Part shown: positions 37,860 through 50,400 of the stretch, one piece after another
How the letters are laid out: every line of letters starts with the position of its first letter
How positions within the stretch are numbered: the stretch's first letter is position 1
Source of the DNA: Parapristionchus giblindavisi
Taxonomy: Eukaryota > Nematoda > Chromadorea > Rhabditida > Diplogasteridae
Length of the DNA stretch: 64,000 bases
Direction: 5' to 3'
Assembly (NCBI GenBank): GCA_943737045.1
Contig: CALSFV010000448.1
Span: 62,001 to 126,000 of the forward strand
The notes under the pieces: model-generated
The model's input: the letters and a program-made list of their open reading frames with translations, nothing else
The model's database searches: none
What the model was told of the DNA's origin: nothing
Position numbers and translations under genes: made by a program

Positions 37860-38514
37860 ATCTGTGATTGACTGTTGATCTTTGATCCTTAATCTTTGAT
37901 CTTTGATCTCTTACCTTTATCTTATTTGTACTATTCATTGTCCCCCCCCCCCCACAATTCCTGTAAGGCCGGTACTGATTGTCTTATTTTTATTTATCGT
38001 AATCATAATCTATTGTTTTATTACTACTCATTGTCTTTAACCTTTTAAGTATAGTTCTACTTGATCTCGAAATCGTTCCTGCGGCTGTTTGTTGCTGCAA
38101 ATTTGTAATTATTGATCGATCGATAAACTAATCCGTACGAATACATGACTATGCGGCTAAAACATGATATGATAATAAGAGTAAACTTACTTGTATAGGT
38201 AGCTAACGATTAAAGAAGGAAGATACCACGCACGAACTATTAAAACTAACAAGTAATGTGGAGTAATACAACGGAGATGATGGCGCAGACTGATAAGAGT
38301 TCCCGATCTGTGGAAAGACAGCGAAAATGGGGAAGAAACGGTTTCTTGTTTCGTATTCGTCGTGAAACATGAACTCCACGGGTTAGAGAGCGCAGGGAAT
38401 TGAGAGAGTCAGACGACTAGATAGCGGTATAGATACTATACCGTGCACAGACACACCAGTTCTGCGAAGGTGGGCGGGGCCGGTCTGGATGGGGGGTGAT
38501 TGTGGGGTCGGGGT
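37860..38514. other. Intergenic region smc-4 to collagen
   Basis: Begins with TTTGATCTTTGATC-type repeats and a 12-nt C run (37942-37953). No exon is evident. The last 150 bp contains the collagen promoter elements described separately. Confidence 0.5.
38425..38443. promoter_or_regulatory. Perfect 19-bp palindrome upstream of collagen
   Basis: CGGTATAG-ATA-CTATACCG is an exact inverted repeat with a 3-bp spacer, 72 bp upstream of the collagen TATA box. It could bind a dimeric factor such as a nuclear receptor; this is inference. Confidence 0.4.
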
Positions 38515-38521
38515 ATAAAAG
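38515..38521 (+). promoter_or_regulatory. TATA box of collagen gene
   Basis: TATAAAA, 60 bp before the ATG and about 40 bp downstream of a GGGCGGGGCC box. It predicts transcription start near 38545 and a short leader. Confidence 0.7.
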
Positions 38522-38580
38522 GAAGGAAAGCGACGAAATGAACAGGTGTCTAGTTCATAGACTCACTTCAAACAACAGTC

Positions 38581-40488
38581 ATGGATGAACATATCACACA
38601 GGCAAAGTGCAGGGCCTACAAGGTAATCGGTTTGACTCAATTTGTACTTTGCTTGACCTGGTTACTGTAATTGGTTTTGTTCTTGTCATGGTTTATTTGT
38701 TTCTTGATCTCTAAAATGCATTCTTATTTGTGTATGTGTTCTAGAATAGTATAGATTTTTTGAGTTTTCAAGAAATCAATCAATAAAACTTTAGAATCAA
38801 TCGATATTCTCTAAAAATCAATCGATGTTAAGGTCGTAGCTGCATCTGCCATCACATTCTCGGTCGTGGCTGTGGTCGCCGTGTTCGTGACTCTTCCCAT
38901 GGTGTACAACTACGTCCACTCCATCAAGAGAAGCGTCAACCGTGACGTCGCCTTCTGCAAGGTATACGGTAGTCTAATGATTACGGTGGACACATAGAGG
39001 GTTACGGTAGCTCTAGTAGGAGGATTACGGTAGATTATTGAAGTGTTGTCATGGACAGACAGAGAAAACAGATGGAGAGTGCGCAAAAGCGAGAGTGCGC
39101 AGACGATTAAAGTCCTTACCGTATGAGAAAAAACAGTGTGAAGGGGTTCTATGAATGAAATATTAAAATAATAATATATATTATGTAGATGCACAAGTAA
39201 AGGTTTGCATGCACTTTAAATGTATGGATGGAATACGGTTTCTTATGTGCCAAGTAGACATCTAAAGGCAAGGAACGCGAGTGATAGTGAAAGCTGGGAT
39301 ATCAATCGATATCAAACAGCTGGCTATTTAGACAGTAAATGAGATAGAGATGCATAGAGCAGATTGCATGACTAGCGAAAGTCAGCGAAATGTCAAGTAG
39401 TTTATTACTCAACATCACCAAACCGGCCCCTTGATCTCCCTTGATACTGCCAACTACTCTTATCATACAACATATCCATAGCTCCATCAATCAACTCTCC
39501 AACCATGTACCTCATACCGTAACCGCGACCTACCGTAACCAATTCAACTATCATACCTATTATACCGTATCATACCTATCATACCATAACCCCGACCTAC
39601 CGTAACCAATTCAGGGTTCGGCCGAGCACATCTGGTCCGAGGTCAACGCAGTCAAGGAGCAGCCCGCCCACAACCGTACCGCCCGTCAGGTGAGGATTAC
39701 TGTAATCGCACAAGATCGATCGATCATGAACTGATTAAATTTAGGCCTATGCCAGTGGAGGAGGAGCTGGAGCCGCTGTTGCCGGAGGTGGAGGAGGAGG
39801 AGGAGACTGCTCTGGCTGCTGCATGCCCGGTCCTCCTGGACCCGCTGGAGCTCCCGGAAAGCCCGGAAAGAACGGTAATACCATTTACCGGTCTTGAACT
39901 TTACGGATCCGATTGCTGTACCCTAATGATCTTATGATTTCAGGTATGCCTGGATCTCCTGGTATGCCCGGTATGCACGGTATGTCTGCTGGCGGACCTT
40001 GCGAGCCCATGACACCTCCTCCTTGCCAACCCTGCCCCGCTGGACCTCCCGGCCCCGCCGGTCCTCCCGGACCTCCTGGAGCACCCGGAGGACCTGGATC
40101 ACCCGGACAGGGAGGCGGAGCTTCTCCTGCTGGACCCCCCGGACCCAAAGGACCCCCTGGACCCGCTGGAAACCCTGGAGCACCCGGAGGACCCGGAACA
40201 CCCGGTCCCGATGGAGAGTCTGGCAGCGGAGGAGATGCCTCACCCGGACCCGCTGGACCCGCCGGACCTCCCGGACCCGCTGGAGCACCCGGAGGACCCG
40301 GAAGCGGAGGAGCTGGACCTCCCGGACCCAAGGGACCTCCCGGCCCCGCTGGAAACCCCGGATCCGACGGAAATCCCGGACCCGACGGAAGCCACGGCAA
40401 GGACGGAGGTGCAGGAGAGAAGGGTATCTGCCCCAAGTATTGCGCCATCGATGGAGGAGTCTTCTTCGAGGACGGAACTCGTCGTTAA
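38581..40488 (+). CDS. Cuticle collagen
   Basis: Five exons, 38581-38622, 38833-38961, 39615-39689, 39745-39874 and 39944-40488, give 306 aa, the usual size for nematode cuticular collagens. The N-terminus has the Col_cuticle_N pattern: a hydrophobic segment at about residues 16-38 ending [12 protein letters not shown], then [13 protein letters not shown]. An RTARQ site (residues 78-82) fits subtilisin-like processing at homology box A. A Gly-rich linker and the Cys cluster CSGCC precede Gly-X-Y repeats that run with short interruptions to near the end. The C-terminus [13 protein letters not shown] supplies two further cysteines for cross-links. It is secreted by hypodermis into the cuticle. 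A TATA box, GC box and palindrome lie upstream; stage-specific moult expression is typical of the family. Which numbered collagen it matches cannot be said. Confidence 0.95.
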
Positions 40489-42641
40489 GAAGAAGAGCAG
40501 CTGCGAACATTATTATTATTATTATAATTATTATCGTGTCGTGCCTGCAGGCATCTCGGGTAGAACGCATAAAGCATATTGCGAATCTGAATGACATAAC
40601 GCATTGTAAAAGATAGCACACACTGTTTCTCCAACACAAGGAGAGCGGTCATTAAATACTTGGAAAATGCCTAACATTACGGTATGACCCATCATCGTGG
40701 AAATGTGCAACAGATCAGTACCACACAGTTAGAGAACAAAGCTGATAATTTAAATTGTCAAAGTTGATCCACGTTGATTCTATACACTTTTCTTTTCTTA
40801 ATCTTTTGGAATCTATGAGGTAAAATTGGTCTTGAGTTTTCAGTAATCACGCATGTTTCCTCTTGCATACTACATTTTCCATTTTTCTTCAGTTCTTCTG
40901 TACTTTGGAAAAAGAAGAGTGCTTGGATGTTGAGAGGTTGTTCCCACTCTCACAAGGGAAGCACCAGTTGCGACGGAGAAGATTCTGAAAGCGACCCATA
41001 TGGGTCGTTAGGGTTGAGGGGGAGACCGCCAAAACTGTTTTCAAAAGTTGCCAAACTGTTCTGGAAATCGATATTTTCAATCAATATTTTCAACGCATGA
41101 ATGGATAAAATGCCATTACTATGTGTTCAATGAAGCTGCAGGTTTCAAACTTGGTAGAGACAATACCCCATGAGTGATACAAAACCTGGTCTAGTATGAG
41201 CCCGATCAGTTGAATTCTGGGAAATTTTAAAAATTTATTTTTTCTTATTTTGAGAGGCACAGGCAGTACCTTCTCAGGTTAATTTCGATTCACTTTAAAA
41301 GCCAGATGTCTTCTATATATAGTAGACGACAATATACTAGAGTTTCATGAAATTTCGTGTTTTTCGGGAAAAGTTATAATTGAAGAAAGATGGTAGAAAC
41401 CAATTTCACGCTTTTTTCGAAATTGTCTGAATTTGTCCGATTAGGCTTAAACTTTGCCACGACAATTATCATGAAGACAAAAGATGATCCCTATAATAGA
41501 ATAGCTATGGATGGTCTTTTAGTCCCACAGCAAATTATTTTACTTTTTTAGACTTTCTGCGAAAATCGTGTATGTTCAAAATTGCTCAAAATTCAACCGA
41601 TCGGGCTCATTCTCTGCCATGTTTTGGAAAACTCGTGGGCTATTATCTCTGCCAAGTTTGGAATCTGCAGCTTCATTGAACACAGAGTTATGGTATTTTA
41701 GCGGCGCATATTTTGAAAAATATTGATTGAAAATATCGATTACCAGAACAGTTTGGCAACTTTTGAAAACAGTTTTGGCGGTCTCCCCCTCAACCCTAAC
41801 GACCCACATATGTCGCTTTCAGAATCTTCTCCGTCGCAACTGGTGCTTCCCTTGTCAGAATGCGATTGCTAGATATTTCTGCACTTTAAAAATTTATTTT
41901 GATCTCAGATCGAGGATGTGTTTGAGTAGAAGCTTGTGTGAAAATTTCGGATATCTCTTTACCCGGCTAACAATAAGAGACATAGTAATTCTACATCTAA
42001 ATGTGCATATCTTGATGCAGACAATTGCGAAATTTGATCTTTTCTCCTTGAAGGCTCACCCCGAGCACATTCTACTCTCCACTCTGTAAAATACTCTCTC
42101 GTTGAGAAAGTAAGCGAGAGAGCATTGCCAGAGAGTTGCAAATTATTACAGCTTGGGAAGTGCCAAACTAAACTCCCGAGAATGCTCTGAACGCACAACG
42201 TTTTTTCTCTAACACATGCAACGCGGTCAATGAAAACTTGGCAAATGCCAAAAAATTGCTGTATAGTTTAGCAGCGTGTACTTCAACCGTCGTCGCTCTC
42301 TCACTTTTGCGCACTCTCTCATTCATTCGCTCTATTTCTTTCTCTGTCACACCATGACCACTTTCGAAACTCTGTGAACCAGTGAAATAGATATAATATT
42401 ATATTCTGTTATGGATACCGCGATACGAACATATTTTATCGAATAGTCAAAAGATCAAAGATCAAAAATCCCGTGACTGTGAAATAATGCAGAAGAAGTT
42501 CAGTAGAGATTTGTGACGTTCATAAGACCCGAAATACTTTTTTTTAGATCATTAACAGAATGATAAAGCTAGTGAATATACGAAATTGTCATGAATTAGA
42601 GTCAGATAAACACGAAAAGATCAAAGATCAAAGATTAGAGA
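40489..42641. other. Intergenic region with inverted repeat
   Basis: Contains the inverted repeat at 40910-41870 and, at about 42060-42190, a dispersed AACTCTC/GAGAGTT-type repeat similar to sequences at 35500-35580, 55485-55580, 56087-56160 and 61448-61518. No gene is evident. Confidence 0.5.
40910..41870. mobile_element. Imperfect inverted-repeat element
   Basis: Arms of roughly 300 bp: GGGAAGCACCAGTTGCGACG near 40960 faces its complement near 41835, and GGCGGTCTCCCCCTCAACCC near 41777 faces its complement near 41015. Inner segments around 41105-41215 also match 41580-41690 inverted. No ORF or clear target duplication. Confidence 0.65.
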
Positions 42642-43140
42642 TCAAAGTTTCTTGTACGAATAGGCGTAGGTCTGTTTGGGTGAGCGTCCACAGTAGCTGG
42701 TGATCGCCGCGATCAGGACGAATATGCCTGAAATTGGTCTTGATTGGAAATTCAGATTACGGTATCGTCGAGATACGGTAGGCGTTTCTTACCCAGAAAG
42801 ATAACGATGAGCGATATGAGATCCGATTTTATGCTGTGAATCGCGGGCGGTTCGCCCATAGGCGCGTCGGAATTGTTGTCGTTGGAGCTTCGATCTTTGG
42901 TCCAAACTTGCCAATTGACCTGGAAAAACCGATAAGTGTCTCTAATTTTCGAATTTACAGCCTTTTCCTCTCTCGTGGATTCTCTATGTATCTCATTATC
43001 ATTCTTACCTGAAAGGCACTTAAAGATATTATTCTTATTTTTTGCTCCACCATATTATACATAACAAGAACTGGGACGACTTGAGCGGAACTATGGATGT
43101 CCGACGCTGATTTAGCGATATCGGTAAGCGGTTTGGGCAT
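42642..43140 (-). CDS. Small single-pass membrane protein, unknown
   Basis: Exons 43140-43009, 42919-42793 and 42727-42642 join in phase to give 114 aa. Residues about 78-100 form a hydrophobic helix (SDLISLIVIFLGIFVLIAAI) followed by a short tail with CGRSPKQ and tyrosines. The N-terminal part has no signal sequence, so it could be a tail-anchored or type II/III protein. An in-frame stop lies just before the chosen ATG. The alternative is that these are the 3' exons of the upstream DUF4735 gene on the same strand, which would then be membrane-anchored; no phase-0 acceptor of good quality supports that, but it cannot be excluded. Family not recognised. Confidence 0.5.
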
Positions 43141-43754
43141 AGTTCATAGATCATCATAAATCGCATTGAAAGATTGATAGGTGTCCATAGCGAACGTCTA
43201 TTTTACGTAATAACGAAGTAGACGGTCAGATTAGAAGTGATAAGGAGAATAGATAGTAAGTACGGAAACAAACGGGTTTCGATTCGTCGTGCCCTAGGGG
43301 GTCAAAGCTACTTTGTTCATAATCTACTACTTACTGGTTATTAAGTATACATTCTAGAGAAAGTGAAAGTGGTTCGAGATCTTAAGATTGATAAAACGAA
43401 TTAGAATGTGGAAAGAGTGTTTGAAAGATCTATACTTCTCTGAACTGGTACTGTTTTCCTGCATAATGAGGGACCAAATGCAGCTCTGATGTAAGAAGAA
43501 GGTAAAACAGAACAAAATCTTGGCATTTCATACCATTCATGGCACGAGCATGATAGCAATAGGAATTCTCGTACTGAAAAATTCTTTTTACATGATCGTA
43601 AATTTTATAAAAAAAAGAAATTTAAAATAGACATTGAAATGAACTCATAGAATTGGGTGTTAGTAAATCAAAGGTGGTATTTAGTAGTGCCCCTCCTCCA
43701 TTAAAAATCATTATTAACCCTCGAAACGCAATGGTACAGTTTGTGACAGACGGA

Positions 43755-46440
43755 TCAATACTTCGAAGTACAATATACCTCAGCAAATCGATTTTCGGCA
43801 ATCTCTTGATGGGGTACGGTAAATGCCGTGTCCGACAGATGGAAGTCAGCCCAGTTAGATGAGGAGAGAAGGAAGTTCAGAAAGACCATCGACGCTCCTG
43901 CAGCAACGCTCGTCGAATGGGCCGAACAACCGACTGGAATATTGATTTATCGATTGATTCTTTGATCAGTTACAGTATACCTGGTCGTGGTGAGACCACG
44001 GCTAGTAGACGTCGGCCGATCTCGGGCGGAGCATCGTTCGCGGGGAGAGGAAAGCAGCCAGTCTGGAAATGATCTTTGAACTTTGATCTTTAAACTTTTG
44101 AATCTACCTCGCTCTGCTGTCCAAGCGTCATCCACAACAGACGAGGCCTCACAACATCAGTGAAACCATGCTGACCACAGACGAATACTGTAATAGTCAA
44201 ATTGTGTTCGATCCTAAGCGGAAAACTACCATAATCTTCGTCACTTACCGTGTTGCATGAGTAGATCCTTCTGAAGCGGCGTGAGACCTACGAGATCTTT
44301 TGGTGCTCGAGAAAGGAAGAGATGAGTCTCGTGAATCTGATCGATGGAGAAATTACGGTTGGAGTGAAATGAGATTACGGTAGGAATGAAGTGGGAAGAG
44401 ATTACGGTAGGGGTGAAATAATAAAGCTCACCACGTTAGAGCACAGCTCGTTGAGATGAACTGACATGGCAGACTGATTCATCGACCAATAGGAGAGAAT
44501 GGCCTTGCGACACAGTTTCTGAAATGGATTACGGTAGGAGATGTTCATGATTACGGTAGATAGACTACGGTAGGAGGTATTCATCAAGAATGGAACTTTC
44601 TCTGAATAAGGAATATTGCTCATTGGCGAGTGAGGAGTGCTGTCTGTTTTTTTACCATGATCTACCAGAGTTTGCAGTTCGGAAAATGCTGGAAATGTAG
44701 AGACACCGAACTTGGTGTGTGGTTTGGTGAGCTACCGTAACCTATCTCGAAGGGTGACGTACATGTCTCGATGCTATGGTGAAGTAGATGAGTTGCCTGG
44801 ATAGCGCGTAGTTCGCCAGGTTCTTCGTGTGCAGCATCACCTCGAGGCAGTCTTTCGACGGTCGACAATCGCCATCCGTCGTGTACAGCTCGGTGATGCA
44901 TCTTGAGATGACTTTTACCAATCGTACAGCTAATGTGTATATAAAATGTGCGATGTTTACTATTCTTCACTAGAGTTGTCAAAAAAGGATAATAATTTTC
45001 TATCTGGAATTTATATGACACATTTGAGTGTGGAATTTTTATGATAATTGAATTATTTTTCATTATTGTTCTTTCAAATGTTGCCGCATCTGTTTGATGT
45101 ATGATTAACAAGGAGTCTCTTATGTCTTAAGTCGGCGAAAAGTGACGATTTATAGCTTATTGGAAAGCCCTTTCTCTGTAGAGTAAGAATGTGTGTTTAC
45201 AAAATCCTGCGGGGCTCTGTGCACGGAGTTAAAAAATTCCAAAGTTTGGGCAATTTTTGCCTTGAAATTCGCGTCTAATGGCCGAGAAATCGCCCTGAAA
45301 TGATGGGGGAGTTCTGCGATCTACGTTTCCGAGCTAGTGGTGGCGCAGTGGCAAAGATGTCGCTTACAATTTTTGCGCCGCGGGTTCGATCCCCGCCGAA
45401 GCCACCTCTTTTGCACCATTTTTACACTCGACTTTTTATGATTCATATCTCCACCCCACACTCTCGAAGGCATTCTCAGGCGAATCGTTTTGAATCTAAT
45501 CAGAGGAATTTTAGAAGAAACCAGGGCTAAATTAGATTGAAAAATCATTCCGATTGATTCAAAAAATGCTCTGATTAGATTCAAAGCGATTTACCTGAGT
45601 TGTATGAAAAAGCGGCATATTTTTTCTTTCTTTTTAGTTATTTATTCATTTCCATCAAATATAATGTGTAGGAGTGAGATGTATAAGGGTAAAAAGGCAT
45701 CAAATAAATCAATAGTATCAATAATATGCGAATTACATACTGATTGCTGATTTGATCAGTGAGATTCGACGAGAACATGGTGCGCGCCGACCATATCAGA
45801 CGCGGATCGGCCGATCGTTCGCTGTGCTTCTGGAACAGCGCATACGGCTGCTCGAGGAGACGATGTAGCTGAAAATCAATCGATAATTACAGTAGTAATC
45901 AATAAATATCTTCGAAACTAATAGATACCTTTTCATACTGAATGGGACTATCGATTCGGGTTCGATTGCCTAATGATTCGGCTGCAGATCGAGCTCTATT
46001 CGTTATAGCTCGTAGATGATCAACGATACCGGAGGGAGGATCTCGAGTGGAAAGTTGGTCAGCGAGCCGGGCTGATTCGCCTAAATCGGACGATATTTCA
46101 AAATCCATTTTCAAAAAATATAATTAAATTTACTTTAAAAAAAGTTTGCACCTTGAATAACTCGCAGACCAAAGACGAGGTCCACACTTGGTGTGGCTTC
46201 ATCAGTCTCAGCGTATCGAATGATGCCGTAAAGCGTATTTAGCAGCAACGCGACGAGTTTCGCCGTGTTTGCACTGAGATACATCGTGGCTAGTCTCCGA
46301 AAGGACGTTTTATCATCTAAAAATAAATCAACATTTTAATAAATCTAAAAATTAATAAAATGAAATAATTATAATATTCGACAAAAACAATCAATGAAAT
46401 GTCAGAATTACGAGGAATAGCGGGTACATGATCGGAACAT
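43755..46440 (-). CDS. DUF4735 / C16orf89-like protein
   Basis: Exons 46440-46428, 46316-46152, 46080-45929, 45868-45741, 44901-44763, 44518-44432, 44336-44249, 44187-44108, 44062-43981 and 43933-43755 give about 370 aa. The segments SRQLIYFTIASR, LHLNELC-like spacing, then HVFVCGQHGFTDVVRPRLLWMTLGQQSETGCF (read across exons) parallel human C16orf89 (ENIMFCGMGGFSDFYKLRWLEAIL...GCF). GCSAHSTSVAAGA near the end is typical of the invertebrate forms as far as I recall. C16orf89 is a secreted thyroid protein of unknown activity. The 13-bp first exon and the last exon end are uncertain: the frame either stops at 43755 or splices at GTATAT (43778). No clear signal peptide is seen with this start, so an upstream exon may be missing. 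Long intron 45740-44902 holds a tRNA-like sequence. Confidence 0.65.
45335..45404 (+). other. tRNA-like sequence (A/B boxes), probable SINE or pseudogene
   Basis: TGGCGCAGTGGCAAAG is a good A box; GCGGGTTCGATCCCCGC is a perfect T-arm with B box. GGTGGC and GCCACC can pair, but four extra bases separate the T-arm from the latter, so the acceptor stem is not canonical. Shares AAGATGTCG with 26601-26675. Confidence 0.55.
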
Positions 46441-46645
46441 AATATTCGAAATTGACTGATTTCAAAGTGCGCGTTTTCAACTTCTGCAACTTGAATTATT
46501 TAGTTTATTACTTTATTTTTGTAGTTTTCCGATCATTTATTCCTATTGTTGGTGTTGAATAGCTAAAGATCGACACGTCTAAAGCGTTGTTGTTCTTGTT
46601 TTACGTGTATTTTTGGTTTCATTGCATTAAATTTGATTTCAGACT
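46441..46645. promoter_or_regulatory. Short bidirectional promoter
   Basis: Only 205 bp separate the start codons of divergent genes. The plus-strand ATG is preceded by TTTGATTTCAG, a trans-splice-like acceptor. No TATA box is evident. Confidence 0.45.
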
Positions 46646-47393
46646 ATGGCCACGACTGGAGGAGTCAGAAAACGGCGATCAAGAGCAGCCAATGCACATA
46701 CATCTTTCGCACATCGAGAAGAAGACAAAGTACGAGCAATTACGTCATTTAATCTGCTAATTACAAAAAAATTCAGGAGATCGCCAAAGCGGTTGCGCAA
46801 ACGATCAGAGATCTCATTTGTGAAGTCGCCGATGAGCCTTATGGTGTTAGTTACATACGAATCCATAACTACTTCGCTTCTATTCAGGGCTACACCACTT
46901 TCATAAATAGACTTACCATGCTGGAATTGTTCTTTTTTGCTGCATTCTGCAGCTGGAAGCAATTAGTTTCTAACGGAAACGATTTATGATTTAACAAGCA
47001 TAATGTCAATGTGCACAACATTGCAGGATTTGCGACGTAAACGACCTGGTTTCCAGTATGTGCTCAAGAAATTCGTCAAAATTGCTGTGCAGGTAGCGTG
47101 ATTCAGTCCAACTAAGAGGGCTTTATATATATATTTTGTTATTTTAATTTGTTTACTAATTAGTATTATTAATATAAATACTATTAATATTAATATTATT
47201 ATTATTATTAAAATATGAGAGATTGCAGACCTACGAACATGAGCAAGTCGCCGAACTCATGGAGAACCGATTGAAAAGCAAGCCCAAGGTGGGTTAATGA
47301 ACGTCCGATTCTTTATATACTCACATCGCAATCTAATCACTGAACCTTTCTTTTTAATGAGTAGGAATAATAATAATAGTAATAATAATAATA

Positions 47394-47432
<39 letters not shown>

Positions 47433-50400
47433 TTTTATTCTAGAATGGTGTAGTAAACGGTATAGAAATGGAATAAAGCCTTAATTTTTGTTCTGTTCCA
47501 AAGTTACGAAAATATAAGATAGATAGACGAGAGAGCGTTTAAAACGAGGAGGGATTTCTCCGTTCTTCTTTTTATAAATACATAAATAAATAAACAGTAT
47601 AATTGTGTTCAGGGTGTGGAAGTGGACGAAGAGTTGCCGTACGGCATGGATCTCGTCTGGCTGTGGATTCATATTGAAGAGGGCAAACTTGAGAAGTTAG
47701 TATATTTATATTTATTTAATTATTTAAATTTGGTGGTCAGTTTATCAATATTTATTTATATATTATAATAGATATTTCATTCTAAAATTGGCATTTCGAA
47801 CTGCATGGGGTTTCACAAGCTCGCTCTGGCCATACCCCTAGTAGCCAAGTTAGAAAGCCAAGTTAGAAGTAAGGAAGTTAGAAATAGTTGACACATGTTG
47901 GCAAATGATTGAGACAAGCAGGGAATCGAACCACGACCTCTGCATGTCTGGACATTGCTCTTATACAATCTTTTGCCAACATGTATTAATCGTTTCAAGG
48001 AGCTGACCCAGAATATCACTTAGAATAAATTCAAGGTTAAAAATGTATCGAGAGCGATGATTTAGAACAGAGAAATAACACAGAGTTTGCGCGACAATTC
48101 CTCAATTAAATTAATAATATTAAAAGAAGTACAAGAATAAGTATGCATGCACTTTAAATGTAAATTTTAAAATAAATAAGTTAGCTAATAATGTGCCTTA
48201 TGGTGTATTCCTCAATTCATAATTCAAAATAAATTAAAATATAATTTGATGTTAGGAAGGAGAAACGTCGCGAGATCAATCAAAGAATAAACGAGGCACG
48301 GAAGATAAAGAAGAGGATGGACAAAGAGAAGGTTCGTTTGTTTACATTTGATATTCGAAAACATTCTTGGACCCGGGTTGACTTTATTGCAAAGTAATTC
48401 TTTCTTAGCTCCGTTTGCTTTATGTTCTACTTTCGGTTCACCAAGAAAGCAATACAGTCAGATATTACAATCACGATATGATCGGTTTAGGTTGTGGTAC
48501 TGATTTTCATTCCCGGTTTCGATTATGGAATTCATTTTCAATTACAGCAACTGCTGGAAGCGCTGACGCACCAATCGCCTCCCCGCCCCACACCTCGTCT
48601 CGTGGATTCTTCCGAAGAGTCGTCGAGCTCCGACGACGACATTCCACAGTATGCAATGAACAATCCATAGGTCGAAAAGTATGCTACAAAGTACCCAGCC
48701 TGACCGCATTTTAACAAAAATTTGCCAAAAATCGAAAAAGTTGACCGCATTTTGAAATCCGATAACCTAGCTATTCGACCTATGGAACTATCTATCGATT
48801 AATCGATCGCAGCCAATCAATAAATCGATACTTACAGGGGTACATTCGGGAAGAGCTACGTGCCCATGGCTCTGTCCGACGACTCGAGCTCATCCGACTC
48901 GAGCGACGATGAGGAGCAGCAGCCCGTCAAGCTCGATCGCAATCGCAATATGGTAAGGGGGATTATCGATTTTTACCTCCTACAGTATCCTTGGAAGTAT
49001 TGATTGATTGATGTGCAGGAAATACTGTCGACGGACGACTCTGACTGGGAGATGGTGCCGAGCAGGCGCAACTCGCAAGGTTTGCGATTATTTATTTATT
49101 TGTTTGATTACTCTGGTATTTCAAACCTTAAACTTTACACTAATAGATAGTTACATAATTCATTTTTTTTCATTTTCATTTTAATTGCCTGCATAAGCTC
49201 GCGAATGACGAGTGCTTGAAGTGAATGCTTAATAACCGTTATGTGGTGTTACATTTTCAAAACGGGCGCACGGCGTGCGCACGTTTCAAAATGTAAGACC
49301 ACATAGAAAAATGCACGGCGTGCATTTCAAAACGTTCGCACGCCGTGCGCACGTTTTGAAAATGTAACACCACATTAATAATAGCAACCGTTTTGCACCT
49401 TAATCCAGCCAAATCCAATTTACACCGCTAAATATCCCCGATCCAATCATAAAGTTACTTCCGTGAAACTCTAATTTGGCTGGTTTTTTTGGGGCATTGA
49501 AATTAGCTCGGTACTCATCACTGCAGTTCAATGTTGAATCCTCCTCCATTCTAGGATACAAGGCGACCGAGGCCAATGCGATCAAGCCGGGCGTCAGTCC
49601 AGGTACGGTATTCTTGTGCCTGCAGACTACTGTATACTGTAGATGTACCGTAATCCTGCCACCACTACGATACTCCCGTTACAGGTCTGGGACCAGTGCA
49701 TGGCGGCGTATTCAGAGGCTTATTGCCCGTGAAAGGCGGCATCGTAGTAAGTATTTCGTTTGTTGATCAGATAATCAATAATACGATATCATATAATGGA
49801 TATTTGCGATTGTAGGCCAAGAAGCGAGTATCTCAGAGTGGTCGTGCGGGATCTGCTAGTGAGTGTATTGTACCGTAATCCCCTCGATCTATCAATATTG
49901 TACCGTAATCCCCTGATCAATCAGTATTGTACCGTAATCCCCCGTTAATCAATCAATAATCTTGTTTTTCTTCTTCAGAGAAGCCCAAGCTGCAACAGAC
50001 GACGCTTAATCGACATCTATCCCTGGTGACACCGGGAGAGAATGGTGGGTGCGGGGTTATGGTAGAGACTCGATTGTTACTCTAAAAGTTGGCAAAAAGA
50101 GCAGGAAGAATATGCGCGAAACGGGGTCAAAATATGCTCTTGTTCGTTTATACTTCGTTTTTGAAAAGTTGCGAAAATAAAAGAAAAGCAGAGAACACTC
50201 TCCTCGTTTCGCACACTCTCTCGCCTCATTTTCTTTTCATGTCGTCATTTCTGAACACCAAATAAGGGATCTATTTTGTTCCAGATCATCAACCTCGTGA
50301 GCTCACGTGCGACATTGATGTGAAGCCGCACGACTCGGATGCGGTGGGTCGCACGACCAGCAACAGTAGCAAGGGAGGAGCACGAAAGAGGGCTCCCAGA

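Noticed and set aside
39885..40639. Long open frames on both strands across the collagen exon
   Set aside because: They are mirror frames of the Gly-X-Y repeat, which lacks stops in several frames; only the plus-strand collagen frame has family motifs.
45335..45404. Functional tRNA gene
   Set aside because: T-arm and A/B boxes are good, but no 7-bp acceptor stem closes at the right spacing; same for 23283, 26601 and 47905.
49979..50044. PCNA-binding PIP box in the unknown gene
   Set aside because: QTTLNRHL keeps the Gln and Leu spacing but lacks the paired aromatic residues, so it is only noted as a weak resemblance.
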